Position numbers and translations under genes: made by a program
NCBI GenBank assembly: GCA_965217615.1
Contig: CBDCIT010000026.1
Location: 1-64,000 of the forward strand
Source of the DNA: CAVOAK01 sp965217615
GTDB taxonomy: Bacteria; Pseudomonadota; Alphaproteobacteria; UBA8366; CAVOAK01
Direction: 5' to 3'
DNA length: 64,000 nt
In this document: positions 46,797 through 54,896 of the stretch, in pieces
Position numbering within the stretch: position 1 is the stretch's first letter
How the letters are laid out: the number at the start of each line of letters is the position of its first letter
The notes under the pieces: model-generated
What the model saw: the letters and a program-made list of their open reading frames with translations, nothing else
Database searches by the model: none
What the model was told of the DNA's origin: nothing

Positions 46797-48127
46797 GACT
46801 CACGGTCTATCAGATGAATAAAGGAGCCGGCAATACGGCCATTCATCAGACCAACCGTTTCCCGATCCTCGCCTCGCGCATTGGCGACCTCGAGAAGATT
46901 GTCGCCGGCCCCCTCGGATGTGATGCCGGTATAGTGAAATTCGTGCCCGCGATACATCGCACCTCGGTCACCCAGCGGAGAGCGGGCAAGTGTTGTTACA
47001 CGGCGGTAGCCGAGATGCAGGCGTCGCTCGGCAAACGAAGACGTAAGCGGCAATAGCCCCGCCATCTCATGTGCGTGCGCATCACCGTCTACGAGGGCCT
47101 CACCCAAGACCATATATCCGCCGCATTCGCCATAGATTGTCGCGCCACGCGTGGCGGCCGCACGCAGCTGCCCTAAGAACCGCTGGTTTGCCGCAAGCTG
47201 AGCGGCGTGCAGTTCAGGATAGCCGCCCGGCAGATACACCGCATCGGCACCTTCGTCAGGTGCCTCGTCGGCCAACGGCGAGAAAAAAGTGAGTTCAGCA
47301 CCAGCCCTCTTCCAACCATGGAGGACCGTGGCATAGCAAAATGCGAACGCGTCATCCTTGGCGATCGCAATCCGCTGGCCTAGCGGCGGAAGCGATTGTT
47401 GCGATCCGGTGTTTGCCGCGAACTGTGAAGCGCGGGCGATCGCCCGAAATGTGTCGAGATCAACCTGCTCGCAAACCGCGTCTGCCGCGTCTTCAATGAA
47501 CCTATCGAGATCAACCTGCTCGCCCGCCTGCACGAGCCCCAGGTGGCGCTCGGGGAGCACGAGGCGTGGATCGTGTTTCAGCATGCCAAGAATGGCAAGG
47601 TCGGGTAATGCGGCTTTCGTTGCCTCTTTCAGCGCCTGAACGTGTCCAGCGCCACCCACCTGATTAAAGACTACGCCGGGGATAGTTATGTCGTCTCGAT
47701 GGAGGCGGAAACCACTTAGCAGTGCCGCGGCGCTCGCCGCCTGGCCACGGACGTCGGCAATGAGGACAATGGGCCATCCAGTAAGGGCGGCGAGATCTGC
47801 TGTTGACCCTGTCCCGTCGCTGGCACCGTCGAACAGACCCATCACCCCCTCGCAGAGAATTAGGTCCGCTTCAAGCTCAAGTTCATCTATCAGGGAGCCT
47901 GTCGTTTCGGTCCGCATCGCCCAGCAATCGATGTTGACGCACTGCGCGCCGCTTGCCACGGTATGAAACGCGGGATCAATATAGTCCGGTCCCGCCTTCG
48001 CGGAGACAACCGTAAGCCCGCTGCGGTTGAACGCGCGCAAGAGCGCCAACGTGATAACCGTTTTGCCGCTTCCACTCTTAGGTGCGGCAATGATGAGTCC
48101 GGGCGCTGGCATTTGGCGAAGATACAA
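46793..48127 (-). CDS. cobB: Cobyrinic acid a,c-diamide synthase (CobB/CbiA)
   Basis: ATP- and glutamine-dependent amidase acting on the a and c side chains of (co)cobyrinic acid. The N-terminal ATPase has IIAAPKSGSGKTVITLALLRAF and the switch CEGVMGLFDG. The C-terminal class I glutaminase has the Cys in IYGECGGYMVLGEAL and the His in GSFIHLI. At 444 residues it fits CbiA/CobB. It is divergent from the DUF2927 gene across 73 bases, with no visible cobalamin-riboswitch motif there. Confidence 0.93.
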   Translation of the reverse strand: MYLRQMPAPGLIIAAPKSGSGKTVITLALLRAFNRSGLTVVSAKAGPDYIDPAFHTVASGAQCVNIDCWAMRTETTGSLIDELELEADLILCEGVMGLFDGASDGTGSTADLAALTGWPIVLIADVRGQAASAAALLSGFRLHRDDITIPGVVFNQVGGAGHVQALKEATKAALPDLAILGMLKHDPRLVLPERHLGLVQAGEQVDLDRFIEDAADAVCEQVDLDTFRAIARASQFAANTGSQQSLPPLGQRIAIAKDDAFAFCYATVLHGWKRAGAELTFFSPLADEAPDEGADAVYLPGGYPELHAAQLAANQRFLGQLRAAATRGATIYGECGGYMVLGEALVDGDAHAHEMAGLLPLTSSFAERRLHLGYRRVTTLARSPLGDRGAMYRGHEFHYTGITSEGAGDNLLEVANARGEDRETVGLMNGRIAGSFIHLIDRES

Positions 48128-48200
48128 CGTTATCTGAGCATCTCCACGATAATCGCGTATGCTGTGTTGGATTGCGGTGACGGGTTAGCCAAGATAAACA

Positions 48201-48986
48201 GTGGGTATGAGCAACTTGGGTCATGGATCAGGTGCAGACCGCGCGATATCGGGAAAACTGACGCCGGACAGCGTAATCGCGGTGCTCAAGCGCCGCGATG
48301 TCATTGTTGGAGTTGTACTCGTCGCGATCGTTGCGTTTTTCGGCCGTCAGCTATGGCCCTACTATGAGCCTGTCGATGCGACCGCTGCGTTGCGTTTTTT
48401 CGAAGCAGTCGCTCTGCAGTCCGATGACCTCTATCCGGGCGACGATACGCCAGGTCTGCGTCGCTGGCCGATCCACGAAGGAAAGCGCGAATACGCGGTC
48501 CGCGTATCCACAATTGGCCTTAAAGATCGCACGGAACTCGTGATGGACCATCTTTCGGTGGTGGAATCGTGGATCGGCATGCGCTTCCGTCTGGTCGGTG
48601 ATGGTGATCGAGCGGACATCATGTTTCGCTATGTGGGACTGGAGGATTTGCAGAGCCCGACCTCGCCTCAGGGGCTGCTATGTCTCACATCTGCCCGGCG
48701 GCGCGCGGGCCATCTTCAACAGGGTCTTGCGATCACAATCAGCCGAGAGAATGAATTCTGCCTCGACCACGAGATTCTGCATGCTCTCGGTTTGCCAGGC
48801 CACTGGAAGGGTAAGTATGCGCGCTCTGCGTTGGGCACGCGTTGGCCCAATCGGTCGACCAACTTCACCAAATGGGACGAAATCGCACTCCGTACGCTCT
48901 ACGACCCTCGCCTTGCGCCAGGGGTGCATGGCAAGGAAGCCCTGGACCTTGCGAGCGAGATAATCGGAGAACTCGTTTCGCGCTGA
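48201..48986 (+). CDS. Membrane-anchored DUF2927-like protein with HExxH motif
   Basis: One N-terminal membrane segment (about residues 33-48, VIVGVVLVAIVAFF), then an extracytoplasmic domain. The C-terminal half matches the DUF2927 pattern: FCLDHEILHALGLPGHW (Cys187, His190-Glu191, His194, His201) and NFTKWDEIALRTLYDPRLAPGV. DUF2927 proteins usually read a Glu/Gln-rich version of this helix; here a full HExxH is present, so zinc peptidase activity is possible. It sits between divergent cobB and cbiD, 42 bases before cbiD. Start is GTG 48201 or ATG 48207. A role in cobalamin synthesis is not indicated beyond position. Confidence 0.72.
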   Translation: MGMSNLGHGSGADRAISGKLTPDSVIAVLKRRDVIVGVVLVAIVAFFGRQLWPYYEPVDATAALRFFEAVALQSDDLYPGDDTPGLRRWPIHEGKREYAVRVSTIGLKDRTELVMDHLSVVESWIGMRFRLVGDGDRADIMFRYVGLEDLQSPTSPQGLLCLTSARRRAGHLQQGLAITISRENEFCLDHEILHALGLPGHWKGKYARSALGTRWPNRSTNFTKWDEIALRTLYDPRLAPGVHGKEALDLASEIIGELVSR

Positions 48987-49028
48987 CTTAGTCGCGTAGC
49001 GCCGCCCGAACAAGTAAACTCGGGAATC

Positions 49029-50108
49029 ATGACCCGAAAGCCAAAAGGACCGTTGCGAAAAGGGTGGACGACCGGCGCTTGTGCGGCAGGCGCTGCTCGC
49101 GCCGCCTTCGAGGGGCTGGAAACAGGTACATTTCCCGATCCCGTCGCCGTGCGTCTGCCGAAGGGTGAGCGGCCCTTGTTTCCGCTTGCGCAAAAGAAAC
49201 TCGCAGATGGCATGGCCACAGCAGGCATCGTGAAAGACGCTGGCGACGATCCCGATGTCACGCATGGGGTCACTGTGCTTGCTAGTGTTCGACGGGGTGA
49301 TGAGGGCGGCGGGGTATCGTTTCACGCGGGCGACGGCGTGGGCGTTATAACAAAGCCTGGTTTGCCATTGTCCGTCGGCGAGCCCGCGATAAACCCGGGT
49401 CCGCGCCAGATGATCGCCGACGCGATTGCGGACGCGGCGGAGGCGCTCGACGTATCGGCCGATCTAGAGGTCACAATTGCGATCCCAGGCGGTGCAGAAA
49501 TCGCCATGCAAACTTGGAATCCTCGTCTTGGTATTGCTGGAGGCTTGTCGATCCTCGGCACGACCGGCATCGTCCATCCCTACTCCTGCAGTGCGTGGAT
49601 TCATTCGATCCGCCAAGGAATCGACGTTGCTCGGGCGATGGGTATCAACCATGTCGCCGGCGCTACCGGAAAGACCTCAGAGTCGGCAATTGGCGAGCTA
49701 TACGGGCTCGACGAGGGGTCACTTATCGATATGGGAGACTTCGTCGGCGGTATGTTGAAGCATCTGCGCCGCTACCCCGTAGAGCGCCTGACCATCGGCG
49801 GCGGATTTGCCAAAATGGTCAAACTTGCACAGGGCAATCTGGACCTTCATTCGGCACGCAGCCAAGTCGACTTTGCAGAGCTTGCCAAATGGGTTTCCGA
49901 GCTCGGCGCAGCGTCCGATACCTCAATTGCTGCTGCGAAAGCTAATACGGCGGCGCAAGTTCTGACTTTGGCAAAAGATCTTGGCATTGCCGACCTAGTG
50001 GCGCGGCGCGCGCGTGAAGTTGCCTTGGCGACACTCTCCGGTCAGACGTCCATCGAGGTTTTGATCGTCGATCGTACTGGCGATGTGGTGGGTCGTGCCG
50101 ACTCCTAG
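49029..50108 (+). CDS. cbiD: Cobalt-precorrin-5B C1-methyltransferase CbiD
   Basis: Methylates C1 and is a marker of the oxygen-independent corrin route. Typical features are KGWTTGACAAGAARAAFEGL at the N-terminus, GVITKPGLPLSVGEPAINPGPRQMI and the C-terminal GGGFAKMVKLAQGNLDLHSARSQVDF. 359 residues is normal. The end overlaps cobK by 26 bases. Confidence 0.95.
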   Translation: MTRKPKGPLRKGWTTGACAAGAARAAFEGLETGTFPDPVAVRLPKGERPLFPLAQKKLADGMATAGIVKDAGDDPDVTHGVTVLASVRRGDEGGGVSFHAGDGVGVITKPGLPLSVGEPAINPGPRQMIADAIADAAEALDVSADLEVTIAIPGGAEIAMQTWNPRLGIAGGLSILGTTGIVHPYSCSAWIHSIRQGIDVARAMGINHVAGATGKTSESAIGELYGLDEGSLIDMGDFVGGMLKHLRRYPVERLTIGGGFAKMVKLAQGNLDLHSARSQVDFAELAKWVSELGAASDTSIAAAKANTAAQVLTLAKDLGIADLVARRAREVALATLSGQTSIEVLIVDRTGDVVGRADS

Positions 50109-50889
50109 TCAGGACCCTCATTCATCCGAAGTTGGCGACCGTCGCCGGCTCCTTGTCCTCGGCGGGACCGGCGAAGCAGCGCAATTGGTCGGTATGGCGG
50201 TGGATCGGTTCGGCGGTCGCCTGGAAATCACCACCTCGCTTGCTGGCCGGACCCGTAGCCCGGCATCGCTTCCGTGTGCCGTCAGGATCGGTGGATTTGG
50301 TGGTGTGTCCGGTCTTTCCCGGTGGATTTCCGAAAATCAGATCGACTTTGTCATCGACGCAACACACCCGTTCTCCGCGGTCATGTCCGAAAACGTGCGT
50401 TTGGCGTGCGAGACGGCTGGAACAATGCGGTTGGTTCTCGGCCGAGCGCAGTGGACGCCTCGCAACGGCGATCGTTGGCATCCAGTGTCCGACGCAGATG
50501 CGGCAGCACGACTCATTCCGAAGTTGGGACAGCGGCCTTTTCTCACGGTGGGCGAGCGTGAGATATCAAGCTTCGCCGGTTTGGGCTCCATGCGTGTATT
50601 GGTGCGGCTGATTGATGTACCGGCCAACCCACTACCGTTGCAAAACTGTAAAATTATCCGCGGTCGCGGTCCGTTTACACTCGAAGCCGAGCGGCGCCTT
50701 CTTGCACAGCATGAGATCGACGTAATTGTCGCCAAAAACAGTGGCGGCTCGGCGACCTATGCCAAAATTGCCGCCGCGCGTGGCGCGCAAATTCCGGTTA
50801 TAATGGTCGAGCGTCCGCCGCCGATTGCGGGCGCACGGGTTGAAAACCCCGAGCATGCCGTGTCATGGATCGAAGAGCGTCTGAGATAA
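50083..50889 (+). CDS. cobK: Precorrin-6A / cobalt-precorrin-6A reductase (CobK/CbiJ)
   Basis: NAD(P)H-dependent reductase of the macrocycle. The nucleotide motif is LLVLGGTGEAAQLVGMAV, followed by IDATHPFSAVMSENV and the C-terminal VAKNSGGSATYAKIAAARGAQIPVIMVERP. The ATG at 50083 lies inside cbiD; a GTG a few codons later is possible. Its 3' end overlaps the ankyrin gene by 25 bases. Confidence 0.92.
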   Translation: MWWVVPTPSQDPHSSEVGDRRRLLVLGGTGEAAQLVGMAVDRFGGRLEITTSLAGRTRSPASLPCAVRIGGFGGVSGLSRWISENQIDFVIDATHPFSAVMSENVRLACETAGTMRLVLGRAQWTPRNGDRWHPVSDADAAARLIPKLGQRPFLTVGEREISSFAGLGSMRVLVRLIDVPANPLPLQNCKIIRGRGPFTLEAERRLLAQHEIDVIVAKNSGGSATYAKIAAARGAQIPVIMVERPPPIAGARVENPEHAVSWIEERLR

Positions 50890-51095
50890 CGGCCGTCATT
50901 TCGCCTAGGGCATCGTGTCTTTTGGCGGTTCTTGGGCTGGCCATCACTGTCTTCATACCGTTCGCCGCGGTATCGCAAACCACGCTTAATGCCGGTGATC
51001 CTGTCACGAACGCCGTTCGTGATGGTGACGTCCAGGCCGTCAGGAATTTGGTGGTCCGCAACGCAAAGTTAAATGTCGCGGACGTTGACGGTCGT

Positions 51096-51103
51096 ACACC
51101 ACT
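51096..51103. repeat. Target-site duplication, left copy (IS21)
   Basis: ACACCACT directly before the left end of the IS21 block. The identical octamer sits at 56513-56520 after its right end, and joining across one copy restores the ankyrin reading frame. Confidence 0.9.
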
Positions 51104-51122
51104 TGTCAATCGGCGTGCAATA

Positions 51123-52595
51123 GGCGGGTTCAACCGGTCGTCGCAACCCGTTCAGTTTGACTGGCCTGCAAGCACTGGTCCAGAGCTTCGGCAGGAGTTC
51201 TCCATCCGAGGGTCTTGCGGGGCCGTGTATTGAGCGCGTCAGCAACAACTGCGAGTACGTCCGGACTGTGTGCGCTCAGATCGGTTCCTTTCGGGAAGTA
51301 CTGTCGAAGCAGTCCATTGGTGTTCTCGTTCGTTCCGCGTTGCCAAGGGCTGTGCGGTTCGCAGAAGTAGACGGGAAGGCCGGTTGCGATCCGCAGATCC
51401 GCATGCCTGGCCATCTCTGCTCCCTGGTCCCAGGTCAGCGAGCGGCGAAGCTGCGCTGGCAATGTCGTGATCGTCCGGGCGATGGCATCGCGAACCGCTT
51501 CAGCCCCATGACCGGCAAGCGCAGGCCCCGTTCTTCACGCGCGGGACGGTGCCGTGGCCTTCCATTCGGGGAAGATGCAGCAGCATTGTGAACCGCGTGG
51601 TGCGTTCCACCAGAGTGCCGATCGCCGATCTGCCCAAGCCGATGATCAGGTCACCTTCCCAGTGTCCGGGTACGGCCCGATCAGCTGCTTCCGCCGATCG
51701 TTCACTGATCATGATCTCAGGCGTGACGAAGGATTTTCCCCGCCGGCGGCTACGTGCCCGAGGTACGCGCAGTGCCCTTCCCGTGCGAAGGCAGGCGGTC
51801 AGCTCACGACGGAGTGCGCCGCGGCCCTGTACGTAGAGCGCCTGATAGATCGCCTCATGACTGATCCGCATCGCTTGATCCTCGGGCCCGTCCCCAGGAT
51901 AGTCGATCCGAAGACGGTGCGCGATCTGCTCAGGACTCCAGGCCCTGGCCCATCGCCTGTGCTGCCGCGGCCCATGCCGACGACCGTTCCAGACGACGCG
52001 TGGCCCCTCGATCACCGTTCCATCCGGTGCCGAGATCCGACCCGCAAGCCGATCCTGCACATAGCGCCGCAGCGCCTCATTCGTTGCCAGCTTGGCTGGC
52101 TTCGGCCTTTTGGCGGACCGATCAGTATGCCACTGCGCCGTCGTTGCTCGGTAGTCCAGGCCACCGCTTCGGGTCGCCGCGTTGCGCCGCACCTCGCGGG
52201 AGATCGTCGACGGTGCTCGCTCCAGCCGGCAAGCAATATGACGTATGCCTCTTCCCTGGGCGCGCAGAAGAGCAATCTCCTCACGTTCCTCGAAAGACAG
52301 GTAACGTCCTGACAGCGGCTTGGCCGGTTGCGATAAATGTGATGGTGGCATGCCGCCCGACCTCCGGAACCACCTCGAGCCTACCGGAGGGGATACACCG
52401 GCATCTCGGGCCGCGTCCTCGCTCGAACGCCCCGTCGCAATCGCTGCCCAGAACCGAACAAGCTCCTCACGCCGTGCCGAGTCCGGTCGACCTGGCGAAT
52501 GCAACTTGCTCCGTCCAGACCGATCCGACCGCCGTCTGCGTACCGTCATAGCAACCTCCTATGCCAGAGTGTTGCGACGACCGATTGAACTCGCC
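51123..52595 (-). mobile_element. IS30-family insertion sequence inside the IS21 left end
   Basis: Terminal inverted repeats are GGCGGGTTCAACCGGTCG (from 51123) and, in reverse complement from 52595, GGCGAGTTCAATCGGTCG; the match continues TCGCAAC. A 3-bp duplication ATA flanks it (51120-51122 and 52596-52598), in line with the 2-3 bp duplications of the family. It interrupts the first terminal repeat unit of the IS21 element. Total length about 1.47 kb. Confidence 0.87.
51130..52549 (-). pseudogene. IS30-family transposase with one frameshift
   Basis: From 52549 the protein has an N-terminal HTH region (YLSFEEREEIALLRAQGRGIRHIACRLERAPSTISREVRRN) and the first catalytic Asp in HWEGDLIIGLGRSAIGTLVERTTRF. 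The frame breaks after RVKNG, where the coding strand has GGGG (51526-51529 on the plus strand); one G fewer restores PALAGHGAEAVRDAIARTITTLPAQLRRSLTWDQG with the second Asp. NENTNGLLRQYFPKGTDL with the Glu and the end at 51130 follow. This may be a natural frameshift or a sequence error of the same homopolymer type as in dnaA. Confidence 0.88.
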
Positions 52596-52632
52596 ATATT
52601 GACCCCCTATCGGCGTGCAATATTGATGGAGT

Positions 52633-52705
52633 GGACGCCTCCTCCCGACGGCATCGCAATGTGCCAAGGTGGTGGTGTGACTAACCCCCGGAGGAGGAGG
52701 CGTCC
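52633..52705 (+). promoter_or_regulatory. Hairpin that can mask the IS110 transposase start
   Basis: GGACGCCTCCTCC (52633-52645) is the exact reverse complement of GGAGGAGGCGTCC (52693-52705), which ends right before ATG 52706. The Shine-Dalgarno GGAGGAGGAGG lies in the 3' arm. A transcript starting outside the element would form a 13-bp stem and hide the ribosome site, while one starting in the 47-base loop would not. Confidence 0.65.
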
Positions 52706-53734
52706 ATGGAACAGGTTAATATCATCGGGATCGATCTGGCGAAGCGCAGTTTTCAGCTTCACGGTGCTCGGGCGGACGGTTCGGTCGCGTTCCGCAGGAA
52801 GGTTAGTCGGGAGAAGTTTCTGCACTTTCTCGCCGCACTACCGCGCTGCGTTGTGGCGATGGAGGCCTGTGCGAGTGCTCACCATTGGGGCCGAGAGATT
52901 ATGCAGCTCGGCCACGATGTGAGGCTGGTCCCGCCGATCTACGTGAAGCCTTTCGTGAAGTGGCAGAAGAACGACGCGGCGGACGCGGAGGCGATCTGCG
53001 AGGCGGCGCAGCGCCCGACCATGCGCTTTGTGGCGGTGAAGGGGGAAGAGCAACAGGCAAGGGCGATGCTGTTCCACGCGCGCGATCTTCTGGTGCGCCA
53101 GCGCACGCAGACGATCAACGCGCTACGTGGCCACCTGGCAGAGTTCGGCGTCGTTGCCCCGCAGGGTGTGGCTCATGTCGGTCGGCTGGCATTGGCGCTT
53201 GAGGATCCGGGTTCGGGACTACCAGAGCCGGTCCGTGAGCTGGGCGGCGTTCTGCTTGGTCAGATCGCCCACCTCGACGCGAAGATCGGCGGACTGGAGA
53301 AGGAGCTCCGCGCTTGTGCGCGTCAGGACGAGCAGGCGGCACGGCTCATGACGATCCCGGGGATCGGGCCGATTGGCGCGATGGCGCTCCAGGCCTTCGC
53401 GCCGCCGATGGAGAGTTTTCAGCGCGGCCGCGACTTCTCTGCCTGGCTGGGCCTCGCGCCGCGACAGCACACGACCGGCGGCAAGCCAAGGCTGGGCAGG
53501 ATATCGAAGATGGGCCAACGCGATCTGAGGCGCCTCTTGATCATCGGCGCCATGGCTGTCGTCAGCTCGGCGGTTCGTCGCGGCGAAACGAACGGCCCCT
53601 GGCTGGCCAGGATGCTGGCGCGCAAGCCGCGAATGCTTGTCGCGGTGGCGCTGGCCAACAAGATGGCGCGCATCGTCTGGGCGCTCATGACATACAAGGA
53701 GACCTACCGAGGTTTCGCGCCGGCTGCTGCCTGA
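52706..53734 (+). CDS. IS110-family transposase (DEDD recombinase)
   Basis: 342-residue intact recombinase. The N-terminal RuvC-like domain has the acidic residues Asp10 (IIGIDLAKRSFQLHG), Glu53 (VVAMEAC), Asp90 and Asp93 (KNDAADAEAI). A coiled-coil-like middle (HLDAKIGGLEKELRAC) leads to the C-terminal Tnp domain with MTIPGIGPIGAMALQAF and LGLAPRQHTTGGKPRLGRISKMGQRDLRRLLIIGA. Relatives often read QHSTGG at the QHTTGG position; the meaning of that change cannot be judged here. These enzymes use a bridge RNA to pair the element's joined ends with the target. Confidence 0.92.
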   Translation: MEQVNIIGIDLAKRSFQLHGARADGSVAFRRKVSREKFLHFLAALPRCVVAMEACASAHHWGREIMQLGHDVRLVPPIYVKPFVKWQKNDAADAEAICEAAQRPTMRFVAVKGEEQQARAMLFHARDLLVRQRTQTINALRGHLAEFGVVAPQGVAHVGRLALALEDPGSGLPEPVRELGGVLLGQIAHLDAKIGGLEKELRACARQDEQAARLMTIPGIGPIGAMALQAFAPPMESFQRGRDFSAWLGLAPRQHTTGGKPRLGRISKMGQRDLRRLLIIGAMAVVSSAVRRGETNGPWLARMLARKPRMLVAVALANKMARIVWALMTYKETYRGFAPAAA

Positions 53735-53815
53735 CACGGCGGCAACCTCGCGGAATGACGTCGGGGGTGTGAGCAGGTCGGAGGACGGGTAAGGGCAAAC
53801 GGTCAATCGAGACGG

Positions 53816-53944
53816 GATCGGGAAAACCAGCGGTGGGTCAAGGGGGCTTTCAAGCCCGCAATATTGATCTTGGGCCCGGTCTGCACATCTCCATACCGGC
53901 CTGCGGCGTCAAACCAGCCGCATCATGAGGCCGGACAGATGACC
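53816..53944 (+). ncRNA. Candidate bridge RNA in the IS1111-like right end
   Basis: Two stem-loops are flanked by guide-like sequences. First unit: stem GATCGGG/CCCGGTC (53816-53822 with 53875-53881, one G-U pair) encloses GGTGGGTCA (53832-53840), a hairpin GGGCTT-TC-AAGCCC (53844-53857) and GCAATATTGAT (53858-53868). Second unit: CTCCAT (53889-53894), a hairpin with stems CCGGCCT/AGGCCGG (53896-53934) and GCGGC/GCCGC, then ACAGAT (53935-53940). GCAATATTGAT equals the left flank of the element; GGGTCA is the complement of the right flank TGACCC; CTCCAT is the complement of ATGGAG at the element's left end; ACAGAT equals its right end. True ends of the RNA are not determined. Confidence 0.6.
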
Positions 53945-53987
53945 GCACCTGACCACATGCCCCGAGACGTTCAAAGAAATGCTTGCA

Positions 53988-54896
53988 TCAACGGAGGCGT
54001 CCACAGATGACCCCCTGAGTGGCACGGCGGAGGTTGTCCCGGTAGTCAATAGGGGGGACCCGAGCGGCTTCGTGTAGCGCCTTGCGGTGCGCGGAGCGAA
54101 GCCGCGTGGGCTTGACGTATACGTCAAGCCTGTTGACCCACCGGGGCAAGCGGGCCGCAGGCACGGCCGGCGTCCGGTCAGGAGCGGTTCTTGAAGCGCC
54201 AGCTCTCGTTTCGATGATCTCGCAATGGTGGGTCAGGCGGTCGAGCAGCGCGGTGGTCATCTTGGGGTCGCCGAAGACGGAGGGCCATTCGCCGAAAGCG
54301 AGGTTGGTGGTGACGATGATCGAGGTGCGCTCGTAGAGCCGGCTCATCAGGTGGAACAGCAGCTGGCCGCCGGCCTGGGCGAAGGGCAGGTAGCCGAGTT
54401 CGTCGAGGATGACGAAGTCGCGTCGGACGAGTTGGTCCGCGGTACGGCCTTGGCGTCCGGAGCGGAGTTCGGCCTCGAGGTGGTTGACCAGGTCGACGAC
54501 GTTGTAGCAGCGGCCACGGGCGCCCTTTCTGATACAGGCGCGGGCGATGGCGACGGCGAGATGGGTCTTGCCGGTGCCGGTGCCGACCAGCACGATGTTG
54601 CGCTTGCTCTCCAGGAAGTCGCCGCCGGCGAGTTCCTGGATCAGGGGCTCATTGCCCGGGGAAGCGGCGAAGTCGAAGTCGGCCAGCTCCTTGGCCGTCG
54701 GCAGCTTGGCGGACGTCATCTGGTACTTGATGGAGCGCGCCTGCTTGTCGGCGACCTCGGTCTGCAGCAGCGTACCGATGATCTGCTGCACCGGATGACG
54801 GCGCTTGAGCCCGTCGGCGAGGATGTCGTCGTAGGCGGCGCGCATGCCTGCAAGCTTCAGCGCCGTCATCATCGCCAGCACATCATGACGCTCCAT
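53988..54896 (-). CDS. istB: IS21-family helper ATPase IstB, altered
   Basis: AAA+ helper of IS21 transposition. Walker A is IVLVGTGTGKTHLAVAIA and Walker B is FVILDELGYLPFAQAGG; SIIVTTNLAFGEW and LDRLTHHCEIIET follow. The P-loop reads G-T-G-T-G-K-T, one residue shorter than the GxxxxGK[ST] consensus. After EIIET the frame changes near 54198-54216: the usual ending ESWRFKNRS is present in another frame with its stop at 54178-54180, so the listed end at 53988 runs into the IS110 element. The start overlaps istA. Probably impaired. Confidence 0.85.
   Translation of the reverse strand: MERHDVLAMMTALKLAGMRAAYDDILADGLKRRHPVQQIIGTLLQTEVADKQARSIKYQMTSAKLPTAKELADFDFAASPGNEPLIQELAGGDFLESKRNIVLVGTGTGKTHLAVAIARACIRKGARGRCYNVVDLVNHLEAELRSGRQGRTADQLVRRDFVILDELGYLPFAQAGGQLLFHLMSRLYERTSIIVTTNLAFGEWPSVFGDPKMTTALLDRLTHHCEIIETRAGASRTAPDRTPAVPAARLPRWVNRLDVYVKPTRLRSAHRKALHEAARVPPIDYRDNLRRATQGVICGRLR

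Larger units (their letters stand above)
52628..54008 (+). mobile_element. IS110-family (IS1111-like) insertion sequence
   Basis: It sits inside the second terminal repeat unit of IS21. Near each end is the 12-bp inverted repeat GTGGACGCCTCC (52631-52642) / GGAGGCGTCCAC (53993-54004). No clear target duplication is seen; GCAATATTG-AT precedes it and CACAG-AT ends it, so AT is a good candidate for the shared core. The 5' non-coding part is about 80 bases and the 3' part about 270. The sub-terminal inverted repeats and long right end fit the IS1111 subgroup. Confidence 0.85.

Noticed and set aside
48128..48200. Cobalamin riboswitch between cobB and the DUF2927 gene
   Set aside because: The gap is only 73 bases and shows no recognisable B12-box or the needed stems. 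A riboswitch may lie upstream of cbiX outside the window.
54003..54012. Direct repeat ACAGATGACC (also at 53935-53944) as a target duplication
   Set aside because: One copy is inside the element, so it is not a target duplication; it is better read as a donor-guide match plus chance extension.
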